From: Hysterangium stoloniferum
Taxonomy: Eukaryota > Basidiomycota > Agaricomycetes > Hysterangiales > Hysterangiaceae
Direction of reading: 5' to 3'
Length of the DNA: 64,000 bases
Assembly: GCA_015178975.1 (NCBI GenBank)
Contig: WHVD01000004.1
Location: 992,001-1,056,000, forward strand
Part shown: positions 1 to 10,683 of the stretch, piece after piece
How the letters are laid out: every line of letters starts with the position of its first letter
How positions within the stretch are numbered: the stretch's first letter is position 1
The notes under the pieces: model-generated
The model's input: only the letters and a program-made list of their open reading frames with translations
Database searches by the model: none
Told to the model about the DNA's origin: nothing
Translations under genes and position numbers: made by a program

Positions 1-144
1 TCCGACTGGGTGGTTAAATGTCACGCTAGCGTCCGAATTCAGCGATGAATTCGAAGATAGATCAAAACAAGCATAAAAAAATCATCTTCGCAGCAATTAC
101 ATACAATAGTCATGTCAGGATGGTCACCTAGAGCATACCTCAGA

Positions 145-1189
145 TTAAATATACATGCCCCCCTCACCAATATCACCCCTTCTCGATGCTTTAACATTGA
201 AAGGACGTCCAGGTGAGCGAGTATCCTTCCATGTCGATTGAATTCCCAAAACGGAACAAACGTTTTCATGGAGAGCCGCGAGCGTCGACGGCTCCCATTC
301 ATCTTGTGGTTCTGGTCCGAAGTGACTGACAAACTGTGATGGCGCTGGAGAGGGCATGTGTGCGGAAGGGAGCAGAACAAGAGTCCCTGACATATCAGAG
401 GAGTGTTCGATAATGGAAAGGAAAGATGCGGAAGGGGAGTTTATTATGTTTGGCGGGTAAAAGGGCTCGGCAGCAGGAAAAACGTTCTATGTGCTTGTAA
501 GAGAGGTCTACCAACTTCAAAAATTTTGACATACATCTTGTGAAGTTTTGCTCGTACGAAGGTATCGAATGGGAGGGCGCGATGTAGGCGCTGATGATGA
601 TATGTAAGAGGGGACAGGGTACGAATCAATTAGTGAAATTCTAAAAAATAAATAAAATATTTAATCAACGAAAGTGATAATCGTTACCGACCGAGTCGAT
701 TGAAATGTTGATAAAATTGTAGATGCAACGTCGTGCATCACATATAATGGCAAACGCAGGTGGATACACACAACAATAACGTCTGCCCAGGCTGACGGTG
801 CCCATGCTGAAGCAATCTTTACAAAAAATGATTATATGAGCAAGGGAGAAATTGTCACATCATTCGACGCCATACCTCAACATTGTCTATTGATATTTTC
901 CCTTTCGCTTCTCCGAGCTCTACCCCTTGGGTCCACTGTTCTCCGGCTTTATTCACGGCCACTAATAGCGACTTCCTCCTTTCTTGAGGACCACTCCATT
1001 CTATAAGTATATTGGGATCACAACAAATGGCCTCCCTTCTCACTCGCGAAATGGGGTACGCGTCCTCATCTTCACTCTCGTCTGATTCAATTTGGTACCT
1101 GGGGGGAACCGTATCTTGTAGAGGCTCAACTTCCTATTGATTTTGTTGTTATTATAGATGCATAATCGTAGGTAAAGATGACTCACCAT
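145..1189 (-). CDS. Proteasome assembly chaperone 1 (PAC1)-like protein
   Basis: Five exons on the minus strand: 1189-1187, 1133-876, 816-692, 640-535 and 486-145, summing to 834 nt (277 aa). The first coding exon is only the ATG, followed directly by a GTGAGT donor. The protein opens with the acidic stretch DTVPPRYQIESDESEDED, continues with a beta-rich core (KSLLVAVNKAGEQW, SAWADVIVV), and ends in GEGGMYI. From memory, basidiomycete PAC1-family proteins show the same opening, a core around PPIRYL and a GEGGMYI end, and the length fits (human PAC1 is 288 aa). The family pairs with PAC2 to chaperone alpha-ring formation of the 20S proteasome in the cytosol. All splice sites are GT-AG; the third donor (GTCGGT) is weak. 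Identification is by recalled similarity, so moderate. Confidence 0.62.
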
Positions 1190-1333
1190 ACTTTCGTTGT
1201 GGCGGGTTAGGTGTACTTTATATTAATGGTGGGACGTGATCGCGTAGATAAGTTTGAGATATTTAGAACTCCGCCGCCTTAGCCTTTACTTTGGTGATAG
1301 AACTGGCAGCTAAATACTGTTGCTTTCTTCTTG
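1190..1333. promoter_or_regulatory. Divergent promoter between PAC1-like and CSC1 genes
   Basis: Only 144 bp separate the two start codons, so both promoters and 5' leaders must share this stretch. I see no clear TATA box. The compact head-to-head layout suggests possible co-regulation, which is inference. Confidence 0.45.
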
Positions 1334-4300
1334 ATGTCCACATTCTTCATCTCTAATAGCAGTGGTCCATGGGAAGGGGCTCCTCCGGGGTCACCGCCAA
1401 CTCGTTAGTATACAGGTTTGAAAAGTCATAAGCTTTGCAACTGACTGTCTGCCACAAGGGACGTTCGAGGGTCCATGGTTCACAACACAGCTAACTATAT
1501 CCGGGACACTGGGAATATTCTCTTTTCTAGTGTTCTCATATTGTAGAACAAGATGGCCTGTTTCGTTTGCACCACGAACGAAATTGAAAGGTGAGCAACA
1601 CAGCATCTGCTGCTTTATTTGAATGCTAATGGCGAAGCTTAGATTTCTCGCCACACGAAGCACATGCACATCAGGCCTTTTTCGGCTGGATAATACCAAC
1701 AATTAAAACATCAGAATACACTATTCTGCAGATAGTGGGTTTAGACGCCGCTGTGGTACGTTGGTTCAACTTCTATCCTAAACCCGTATTGACGCGTCTC
1801 AGCTCCTTAACTTCTTCAAAATGTCCTTCAAGTTCTTTAGCATTTGTTCTATTTTAGCGTTTGTTGTTCTGATACCTGTTAATGTTAGAGTAAGTGATCA
1901 TAGTGTGTTTGCGTTTGTGACGCAGTTGACCATGTACAGAATAACATTGGCGCCATTGAAGATCCACCAGACCCAGAAGTTGATCGGTGGAACTTAGCCG
2001 ATCCGTCCCCACCAGCTAATACACCTTCAAAGGATTGGATGGAACTTATTAGCGAAGCCAATTCTTATCTCACCGTCCATTTCTTATTCACCTATTTGTT
2101 CACTATCCTCGCCTTGCAGTTCATTTACAAGAACTACAAAAGGTTTATTCGCGCTCGGCAGCTCTTTTCTTTGGAGCTTGTGCATTCTATCGCTGCACGG
2201 ACGGTTCTCGTTACCGATTTACCACATCATCTTCAAGGAGAGCATGCGCTCGCTGTTTACTTTGAAAACATGGAGCTCGCTGTCGAGAGCGTCAGTCTCG
2301 TGCGTGAACCAGGCACATTGGAACAGCTACTTGATGCACGTACGCGTGCATTGATGAAACTCGAAAATGCATGGGTAGACTACGTTGGAAACCCCAGTTC
2401 CGTAGAAAGCTATGACCCCAGCTTGAATGTACGATCTGACGCGGCAGATGGCGGAGAAGGTCAACGTGAGCGTCTTATCGTCCCTCAAAAGGACAGGCCT
2501 ACCATTCGTCCAACGTGGTTTTCTTTTAAAAAGGTCGATGCTATCGAACATCTCCAGAATGAGTTCCAAGAACTGGATGAAAAAGTGAGGAAGAAGCGCC
2601 GTATGAAGTTCAAGGCCACCAGCTCTGCATTCATCACGTTTGAAAAGATGTCTAGTGCACAGATTGCGGCACAAGCCGTACACGCGCCCACCCATTCTCA
2701 ATGTATCACCCATCTTGCTCCGGAGCCTCGTGACATCATCTGGGCTAACATGGCGCACTCGCCAACGTCGCGTCGTGTACGTGAAGCAGTAGTTTTATCC
2801 ATCATGGCTTTTCTTCTGTTCTTTTGGGTTCTCCCTGTCACGGCGCTTGCGAGTTTGCTCAGTTATCAAGAGATCAAGAAAGTCTTACCCTGGCTTGGTC
2901 GTCTTATTGACTCGAGTGACCAGATCAAGGCCATCGTACAAACTTCCTTACCCAGTGTTGCTTTGATTGCTTTGATGGCCTTGTTACCTTCTATCTTGGA
3001 ATGTTGGTGTTCTCCCTGCTTCCATATTCTTAATAACTGACTAGCTATCAGTTCTCACATATCAGCAAGGTTACCGAGCTCGTAGCTGGATTGAATACTC
3101 TCTACTCCGAAAGTATGTAAGATCATGGCGATAATATCTTGTTGCGTTGCTCATGCCGTCATGTAGATACTTCCTGTTCCTTCTCGTCAACGTCGTTTTT
3201 ATATTTTTGTTAGCTAGTACATATTTGGAGCTTGTTCTCGAACTTGCCAACTCGCCGGCCAAGGTACCGGAAAGACTAGCTGAAGCTCTACAGAGAGGAA
3301 CAGCACGTCATTTCTTTTTGAGGTCAGAGGTTTTTCCTCCATAGTAGTCATCACCACTTAATCGTTTCATAGTTACGTTATATTGCAGGGATTTGGCGTT
3401 ATGCCATTGCAGTTGCTGAATTTGGGTGTGATCATTCCCGCCATATTCTCTCGGACGTTTTTTACGCGAACACCTCGAGGTAAAACCATGATTAGCTCGT
3501 TGATGGCTGCTCACAACTAGTATCGTATAGACTTCGCAGAATTGAACGCACCCCCTATGATCAACTATGGCACTGTTTATCCTCAAGCGATTCTAGTATT
3601 CGTTGTCACCCTACTCTACAGTGTCATCCAACCTCTGATCGTTTTCTTTGGCGCTGCCTATTTTGGAATTGCTTACGTCGTGTACAAATACAAGTTACTC
3701 TTTGGTATGTCTTCTCCCTTCTGAGGCGCGTTTGTTCATGTTTCCTTCTAGTCTTTTACAAACCTTACGAGTCCCAGGGGCAAGCCTGGCCAATTACATG
3801 TCACAGGCTTCTCTGGGGTGTGGTCATCTTTCAAACGCTCATGACGGGCATCTTCACACTGAATCAGGCGTATATCATGGCGACTCTCATGGCACCTCTA
3901 ATTGCGTTTACGCTATATTGGGGTTGGCATATGGATCATGCATTGCAACCGTTAAGTAAGTTTGTGAGCTTGAGCTCCGTATTTGAAGTACAGCGGGGCG
4001 AAGATTCGGATGACTTTTTGAGGTTACGTGCTGGGCATCCGGTGACGCTTTCCCAAAGGTTCGCTTTTGCTGTCAGATCGTTTTAATGCGCTATAACGAG
4101 ACTATCGACAGTAACCTAAGCCGAAGGCGGTACGCCCGAAATGATGAGACGCTCTACGTTGCTCCAGAGGATGACAGAACAGATTATGTGGGCTTGTCAG
4201 TTGTGAACTGTCTGATCTACTCCTAATTTTATATCAGTCGCAACCACCCATGCAGGGATGGTACCCAGGTGTATTGAAGTGCGTTCACTCGTCGTTTGGT

Positions 4301-5037
4301 TAACACACTGCTGACATTCTGTCTGTAGCACTGGCAAGCGACGTTACGGCCATCCAGCATTGACAGGTGTTCTTCCCCAGCCATGGCTACCCATCAAAAG
4401 GGGTCAGTCTTTGGCCAACAACATCGACCGGGGAGGCGCCGCCGCTCGAGGCGATCAAGCTGTTGTCCTGACATTACGGAAACGTTATAGCGTTGTGCGA
4501 CGCGACGTCCGTGACTTGGTCAACAACCCCGCATCCCCAGCTCGAGATCTCTGGGACTTGCCTGCTTCGTCTGCAACTCCTCAAACGCCTAACGGCAATA
4601 GTAAAGCCCGGCAACGTACGACTTCTATCGGCGCAATCTCAACTGGGTCGAATCCATGGCGAGACCGTGATTCTGATCAGGAAAATCAGACCATGGCGAC
4701 TCGCCCTCCTCTGCGACATACCCAGTCCCAGCCTCAGCCAGCTCATCATCGGATGAGCTTCGATCAGGCCACAGGAGTTATTGTGCTCCCGGAGAGTGGT
4801 GAGTGGATATTACAAGACGAGGATAGCGATTCAGAGGAGGGCGGTACGTCACGCGAGGCCACGCAGCATGAGCCTGAACCTGAACCTGGGTCACCTTTAG
4901 CGATGGCCGCGACCACACCACAAGGGACGCCGACGGTGTCGGGGGATGGTGTTAGACATCGTACATATTACCATCATCCAGAAAGACGTAGACTGACGTT
5001 ACCTGGTGGTTTCCCCCATTCGAGCCCCCAGTCATGA
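1334..5037 (+). CDS. CSC1/OSCA-type (DUF221) calcium-permeable osmosensitive channel
   Basis: Thirteen exons: 1334-1403, 1459-1590, 1643-1755, 1803-1889, 1940-3002, 3052-3112, 3167-3322, 3373-3479, 3531-3704, 3752-4058, 4112-4187, 4238-4278 and 4329-5037. They sum to 3096 nt, 1031 aa. Family landmarks run in order: first membrane segment with the LVFSYCRTRWP junction, FSPHEAHAHQAFFGW, IVGLDAAVLLNFFKMS, the long cytosolic domain with the RRM-like pair (AARTVLVTDLP; SSAFITFEKM), then TM segments including YQQGYRARSWIEYSLLRK, NAPPMINYG and WPITCHRLLWGVV. The C-terminal tail is Ser/Pro-rich and acidic. CSC1/RSN1 proteins are plasma-membrane or secretory-pathway channels gated by osmotic or mechanical stress. 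Most splice junctions restore conserved sequence. The start at 1334 is chosen because its exon is in phase through a 55-nt GTTAGT..AAG intron; it is the least certain part. Donor GTGGGC at 4188 is weak. Confidence 0.9.
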
Positions 5038-6391
5038 GGACTGCGTTTATGACCAACATTTGCATTCTTGCTTATATTATGACCACTTGTTCCCCATCTC
5101 GACACTTCTCTTTATTATTCGTCCCATCTTGACACCTTTCTTGCATTCTATAACCACTCATCATCATAAGGATTCTTTTCTTTTGCTTTGTTGTATACCC
5201 TACATCCAATGCATAAATGATGCCACCATTGGCAAAGTACTCTTCGGCCAAATATTTCAAGTGGTTACCTATCAAGTTGCCACCTTCATTCGAGCTTCCC
5301 ACGTTCGGTTTGACGCTTGTCAGTTGGGGAAGGGGTGGGGGAAGCAAAGACATTTACACAACAGATTGTGAGATGAAGCCAAAATACTCTAAATCTCTAA
5401 TTTTGTCTTTGTTTCCGTGTTCATGGCATGTGTAAAATATTGTAAATGGTGCAGTACCCCTCCCGTAGTACTAGTAGGACCAAACACTAAGGAAATTATC
5501 ACTCAAACTGCACGATTAGTAAAATGAGGAATAAAATTATTGTGGGGTTAGAAATAATATCGACGACTGGTCATATTGGAATAAATTGGCAAGATTTCCA
5601 GCATGTTAAGTTGAGACGATCACAACTTCAGGATGCTGCTATCCAATCTCCCCATCGAGCTTGTGCCGCCTTCAAGATTCGATATGTATGGAGAAACCTT
5701 CCTCCGTAAACATACGATCCCTGCGATTAAAGCTACACTGATGCGTTTGCAGCGTGTCCCTTATTGCATTGAGCGCGGCCTAACATCCTTTGCAGGACAG
5801 GTCGCAGTGCGATATGTGTGATGTGGCGATCAACATATTGCAGTGGCATTGTGCATAATGCGAATATCAACGGTGTGAGCTTTCTTTTGAATCAAAAGAT
5901 TCTAGTCTGTTATTTCGTTTCGTGGTTCGTTGATCTATAAAAGTTACGCTCGTGAAGTATGGTATAAACCGCGAGCCCTTCTTCTCCTTAGACTTTTATG
6001 GCGATTTGGCGGGCCTTCGTTGCATTAAGGACCCGACGCTGTCTCCGATGACTCACAGTGAACAAGGTGCATGCACCGAGCACTGCCGCAACAACAAGTG
6101 GCTTCGTGGGCCACCGCTGCACATGGGCAAAAGTCGATTCCTTCCGCAAACATGTGAAACAACACCGCATGCAATCGGGAATTTATAAAAATCCTCCAGA
6201 GTCACCACAAATGTGGCACGCGAGGGCTCACAGTGCTGTGAAGAGGTCACTGAGGATGAGACGTGACGCCACTCTGAACTCTATGTTCTATTAAGGTGGC
6301 AGAGCACGGGGAGCACGCCACAGAACATACTTGCAAGGTGTAGAAGTGTCAGTAAAAATCCGCATTCCTCGGTTCACGGAGCGCTGTGTGG

Positions 6392-6454
6392 AAGCGACTC
6401 CATATCAGAATATGGAGTCGCTTACTTAGTAACTCGGTGGGGAGCATACCGAGT
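6392..6454. repeat. Two adjacent hairpins
   Basis: A perfect 13-nt inverted repeat (6392-6404 with 6411-6423, arm AAGCGACTCCATA, 6-nt loop TCAGAA) is followed 8 nt later by a 7-nt one (6432-6438 with 6448-6454, ACTCGGT/ACCGAGT). Function unknown; no T-run follows. Confidence 0.6.
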
Positions 6455-8623
6455 CGTCCGGGACCAATAGTCGAAGGGTAGTATTTGATTGGTACAAGGA
6501 ACCTGAGCGGGGAGAGAACCATACAACACACGAGTATGGTATGAGTAATCGTATCCTCATGAACCAATATGCAGGTATCGAAGTCAAGTCCCTGGAGGCT
6601 CAGGTTTGCGAGGGCCGAGCAACTTGAGTAACAGGAGAGGATGTAGCCCGTGCATGAGTGGTTCAGGCTCGGGGAGGCGCAGGTGTGGCGGTAGAGTTCT
6701 ACGTTAAATTGGTATAAAATAATGTTCAAATTATTCCAGACGGTACCATTATTCATCAAAAGAATATGTTGACATCAATCAGACGCTCCCTGAAGCTTCG
6801 AGTTTCAAAACGACCCAGAAATTGGATCGGACATTGCCCTTGAATGAAGCTTCCGCCAAAACTAGCCAAAAAAATGATCTCTGTAAGTGTTGTTGTCTTA
6901 ATACTACTTAGCTTGAAATACTGTTTCGTAGCATTTGTTCTTGACTTCAGTTAAGTCATCTATCATGGCTATTTAGGTTAAGATGTTTTTAGAATAAATA
7001 GAACGTGCGCGGATGTTTTCTTCAGATGGAAGAGGTGTGGGAGTGTAGATGATTCCACATCCCTCGCCAATGGGTATCAATTTGAATAAGAGAATGACAT
7101 CCGCGATCTCTGTGCTTGGATGAAGGGGGGGGGCCTAGATTAGAGTCGTCGAGCTTGCTCACACTGCGCCAGGATGCCAAAAGTTCCTATTGAACTCACT
7201 TGAAAAATGCGACAGGATGACGTGCGGCACAAGCCAATGGGCCATGAACCATTGAATTCAAGAAAGTAGTTGCGAACTTTGCGATTGAGAGTCATTCCAA
7301 AAAGAGAAAATAAATTGAAGCAAGGCGTATTGTGCACCTGTTCGCCTGCCAATGACGACTATCATGCGACAGGCTCGGAATCCGCAAAATGTAAACGCTC
7401 GAAAAGGCGACAAAGTATAGATATAGACCAGCCACTAGTCATGGGACTCGCATTGCTCATTGATGAACGCTATCATTATTTAAACCAGAGGTCACCAGAG
7501 AGGGGAGCGGAATTCGCGGCTCTTCATTGTCGCATCGTGTCATACATGGCCGACGTTGGTCGACATCGGCTTCGAATTCGTTCACTGCGTCCAACAGTAA
7601 AAGGCGCCATGACAAGGCTAATGATTGTTTATCTTGACATAGACTGCATCGTGAACCTTATGTGATATTTCTGGTAGCCATCTAGAGATGCAGCATTAGA
7701 TTGAAGTAAGGCCTTTCTGAAGTCGCCTCGTTATATCACTTTCGTTTTCTTGAGGTCAGTAGTCTGCCATGAATAGAACTCACCAACTACCGGCTCTTCA
7801 TCAGGTCGAGACTCACAAACTGGAAAGTCAGTCAAAACTTGACAGATGTTTTCCCTGTATCGACATAATGAATTGCCGTCGAATGAATAGCAAGCTAGTT
7901 TTGTATGTGCTCCAGAGAACGTCTGGTTTTGCCGGCGTGCCGACCACTAGCCCAGGGGTTATTTTGCTTTTTGTTAGAGTCGCGACAGTCGTCGGTAACC
8001 TTGTAAGGATCAGTCTTACTAACTGTTTCAATGCACATTGGGGATCTTTTATTATATGGCCAAGTGAACACCTGACAATGTCAACTTGAACTTTGAAGAG
8101 TCGGTTTTGTCGTAGCTTTTCACTGGCATCTGCCCAATCGGAGGGGGAGGGTCAAAATGCATATTGTAATACATGTCGAGTAAACGATGGTTATTCTTTA
8201 ATATTTGGTTCAGAGCTTAAGCAGTTTGTCTTGTAGATATTTCATCAACGAGATCGGAGGACCACCGTACATTCTAGTGCATAGTCGCCGTCGCCCGATC
8301 CTACGAAACTTTGTTGTCGCCCCCTTAGTAACCCTTCTTTTATAAAATAAAATTTCCCATAGCACCTTCTTTCTCTCCCAAGGTGCCTGTTGCCTCTGAC
8401 GTCGCCAATAAAGTTGACAGTATATTATTACATTGGTGGGCAAACCTACATCTAGCCTTTCCCCCTAGCCTTGTCTCCATTTTTGTCAGCTATATTTCAA
8501 ACACAGATTCCATATCTAAGGTTTATATGGCAATTGAATTATCTCGGACCAACAATGCTGGTTTTTTTAATCAAATATCGTGTGTTACGGCACAACGGAG
8601 CTCTCAGGGTTTTCTCCTTTGTC

Positions 8624-8630
8624 TATAAAA
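8624..8630 (+). promoter_or_regulatory. TATA box of the GH28 gene
   Basis: TATAAAA lies 58 bp before the ATG of the pectinase gene, a usual spacing for a fungal TATA-driven promoter with a short leader. Confidence 0.6.
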
Positions 8631-8687
8631 GTAGACCGTCGATGAGGAGGGAATCCTCATTCCGAGATCATTGGGACCGCTCGCATT

Positions 8688-10683
8688 ATGTTTTTTGTGA
8701 ACAACCTGCTTTCTTTCGTTACGATCACTTACATGATCGGCCACTCTTTCGCCGCCACCTGTAAGGTGGTACCGCGGGGTGACGGCAAAGACGACCACGA
8801 CGGTATCGTCAACGCCATGAAAAATTGTGCCCATGGTGGCGCAGTCGTTCTCCCTGCCGGGAATGTTTATACCCTTGCTTCACCCATTACAGCTGATGAA
8901 GTTAATGCTCTCAATTTGAGGGGTATGACAATTACCATCAATGGTGAGGGATATCCCGAATTCCTAATTCTTTCAATTGTTACTAATCGTCTTTAATACA
9001 GGTGACATCAACTACGTAGGTGCTTCATACTTTTCTTTCTACCCCACCCACTCAAACTATCCATCGATAGGAATACCCCGTCATTGACGACAAGCAGGAC
9101 AGTGTTGTTTATTGGACGATATCTGTGAGAATTCAGATATTTACTTTTGTCTTAACGCTCAATTTTTTATAGGGCAAGAACGTTGACGTTGGTGGCTTTG
9201 GAACGATTAAAGGCCACGGTCAACAGTGGTACAACGCTAATTTTCGTGGCCCAAAGTATGTAACGCCCCGTTTAATAGTTTCTGAATTATCTATATTGGG
9301 ATTTTAAGGCTCATGCAATTGAAAATCAACACTGGCTCGCTTCGGGATCTAACTTTCAATAATGGAGGAGGACACATGATGATCATTGGCGGTACCGATT
9401 TCACTGTGGGCAATGTCACGATTCACTCCGTTAGCAATGATTACACAAATTCCTTCCCCCACAATGTGAGTGATTTTGATGATTTCTTCGAGTATTTTAC
9501 CCTTTTATCTTAATTTCTAGACCGATGGGATCAACATCAATGGACAACAGATCACTGTATGATGCACTTTATTTAAGGGGATAATTTCTACATATAACAT
9601 CTTCTCAGGTGAAAAACACGGATATTATTGGAGGAGACGATTGTAAGTCCCATGTAAAGTGCATTTACCCAGGCACCATATTCTCAACTCGGGTTTTAGG
9701 CATCAGTTTTCTTGATACTGCGGACTCCATTGTGAGTTTGAAGTCGTGAAAGAGAGAAATGTATGCTGATATGTTTCTGGGATATACTAGCATATAAATA
9801 ATGTGTATGGAGCATTTGTATTCGTCCATATTTATTGTTGATTTTATGGTAAATACAGGAGATGCGGAGGCCCGACACACGGGATCAGCGTCGGTACACT
9901 TGGTAGTGAGGATCCGAACGGCGATGATAAGGGATCTGTCACAAATGTTCTAGGTCCGTCTGGATATTCGTGTAGCTCCTATCACTATGTCTTTGACACC
10001 GCTATAGTGGAGAACATCGAATTCTACGATGGAGGCGATGGCTTGGCAAGTTGGCCTGCTTTTCAACGGCCACAGTTTATTGCTCGCATCAAGTGATATT
10101 TCTGTTCTACAACTTGCCTTGAGCATCTCAGTGACTCATGCCATCACTAGAACCTATAATGCCTCCGCGAGTACTGGTACAGTGAGCAACGTGACCTGGA
10201 GGAGCATTACCGCCAATTTGGGGGTGTCTGCAATGGGAAAGAGTCCAATCTATAGTGAGTTGGTTTTTTGGTTTTCCGTACAACCCTTACATTTCTATCT
10301 TTTAGTTACCCAAAATCACAATAATAAAGGACATGAACAGGTTCCTGGAAACTCTGGAATCAACATCAAGGATATTACGTTCTCTGACATTTCGGGTGGC
10401 AAAGTCCTTGATGATGACAGTGGTGTAGTGTCGTAAGTCTTTAGGAATTAACGTGATCTGCTCCATAACTTCCTTGCCTAGAATCACTTGCTCAAACAAC
10501 CACCAATGCCATAACATCGTACTGAAGAATATAGACTTCCAAACCAAGATTGATGATGTGTAAGTTATAACTTCTTTGCAAATTTCCTCTTGATGGCGAA
10601 CTTCTCTGACCTAATGCCCTCTTTTTCGAACCACCAGTTGTACCAATGTCGTGGGGCTCGATAATACATGCGAGCAGAGATAG
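8688..10683 (+). CDS. Secreted glycoside hydrolase family 28 (exopolygalacturonase-like)
   Basis: Fifteen short exons separated by introns of about 48-80 nt; protein of roughly 400 aa. It begins with a signal peptide (hydrophobic FVTITYMIGHSFA, then ATCKV). GH28 landmarks in order: TDGININGQQITVKNTDI across exons 6-7 (the family NTDG box, here HNTDG across a splice), GGDDCISF (two catalytic aspartates), CGGPTHGISVGTLG (catalytic-loop His-Gly), and ARIK (substrate-binding Arg-Lys), then a beta-helix tail ending in a Cys pair (CTNVVGLDNTCEQR). Exons 2 (GTGACATCAACTAC) and 9 (CATATAAATAATGT) are 14-nt micro-exons. The gene would cleave polygalacturonate outside the cell during plant-tissue decay or symbiosis. 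Odd point: about 14 residues between FYDG and ARIK look inserted. PTHG in place of the usual GHG leans to an exo-acting subtype, but that is inference. Confidence 0.85.

Larger units (their letters stand above)
5038..8687. other. Intergenic spacer, no gene recognised
   Basis: Open frames here are short, lack recognisable domains and are not joined by convincing introns. The only structured feature seen is a pair of inverted repeats at 6392-6454 (listed separately). The last ~60 bp contain the promoter of the GH28 gene. Confidence 0.6.

Noticed and set aside
1391-1702. 103-codon minus-strand open frame
   Set aside because: It is the shadow of CSC1 exons 1-2; the plus strand there encodes conserved family sequence across proper introns.
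6349-6759. 136-codon minus-strand frame in the CSC1-GH28 spacer
   Set aside because: No domain, no neighbouring exons, unusual composition; likely chance.
7270-7665. 131-codon plus-strand frame
   Set aside because: No recognisable motif or splice context; not supported as a gene.
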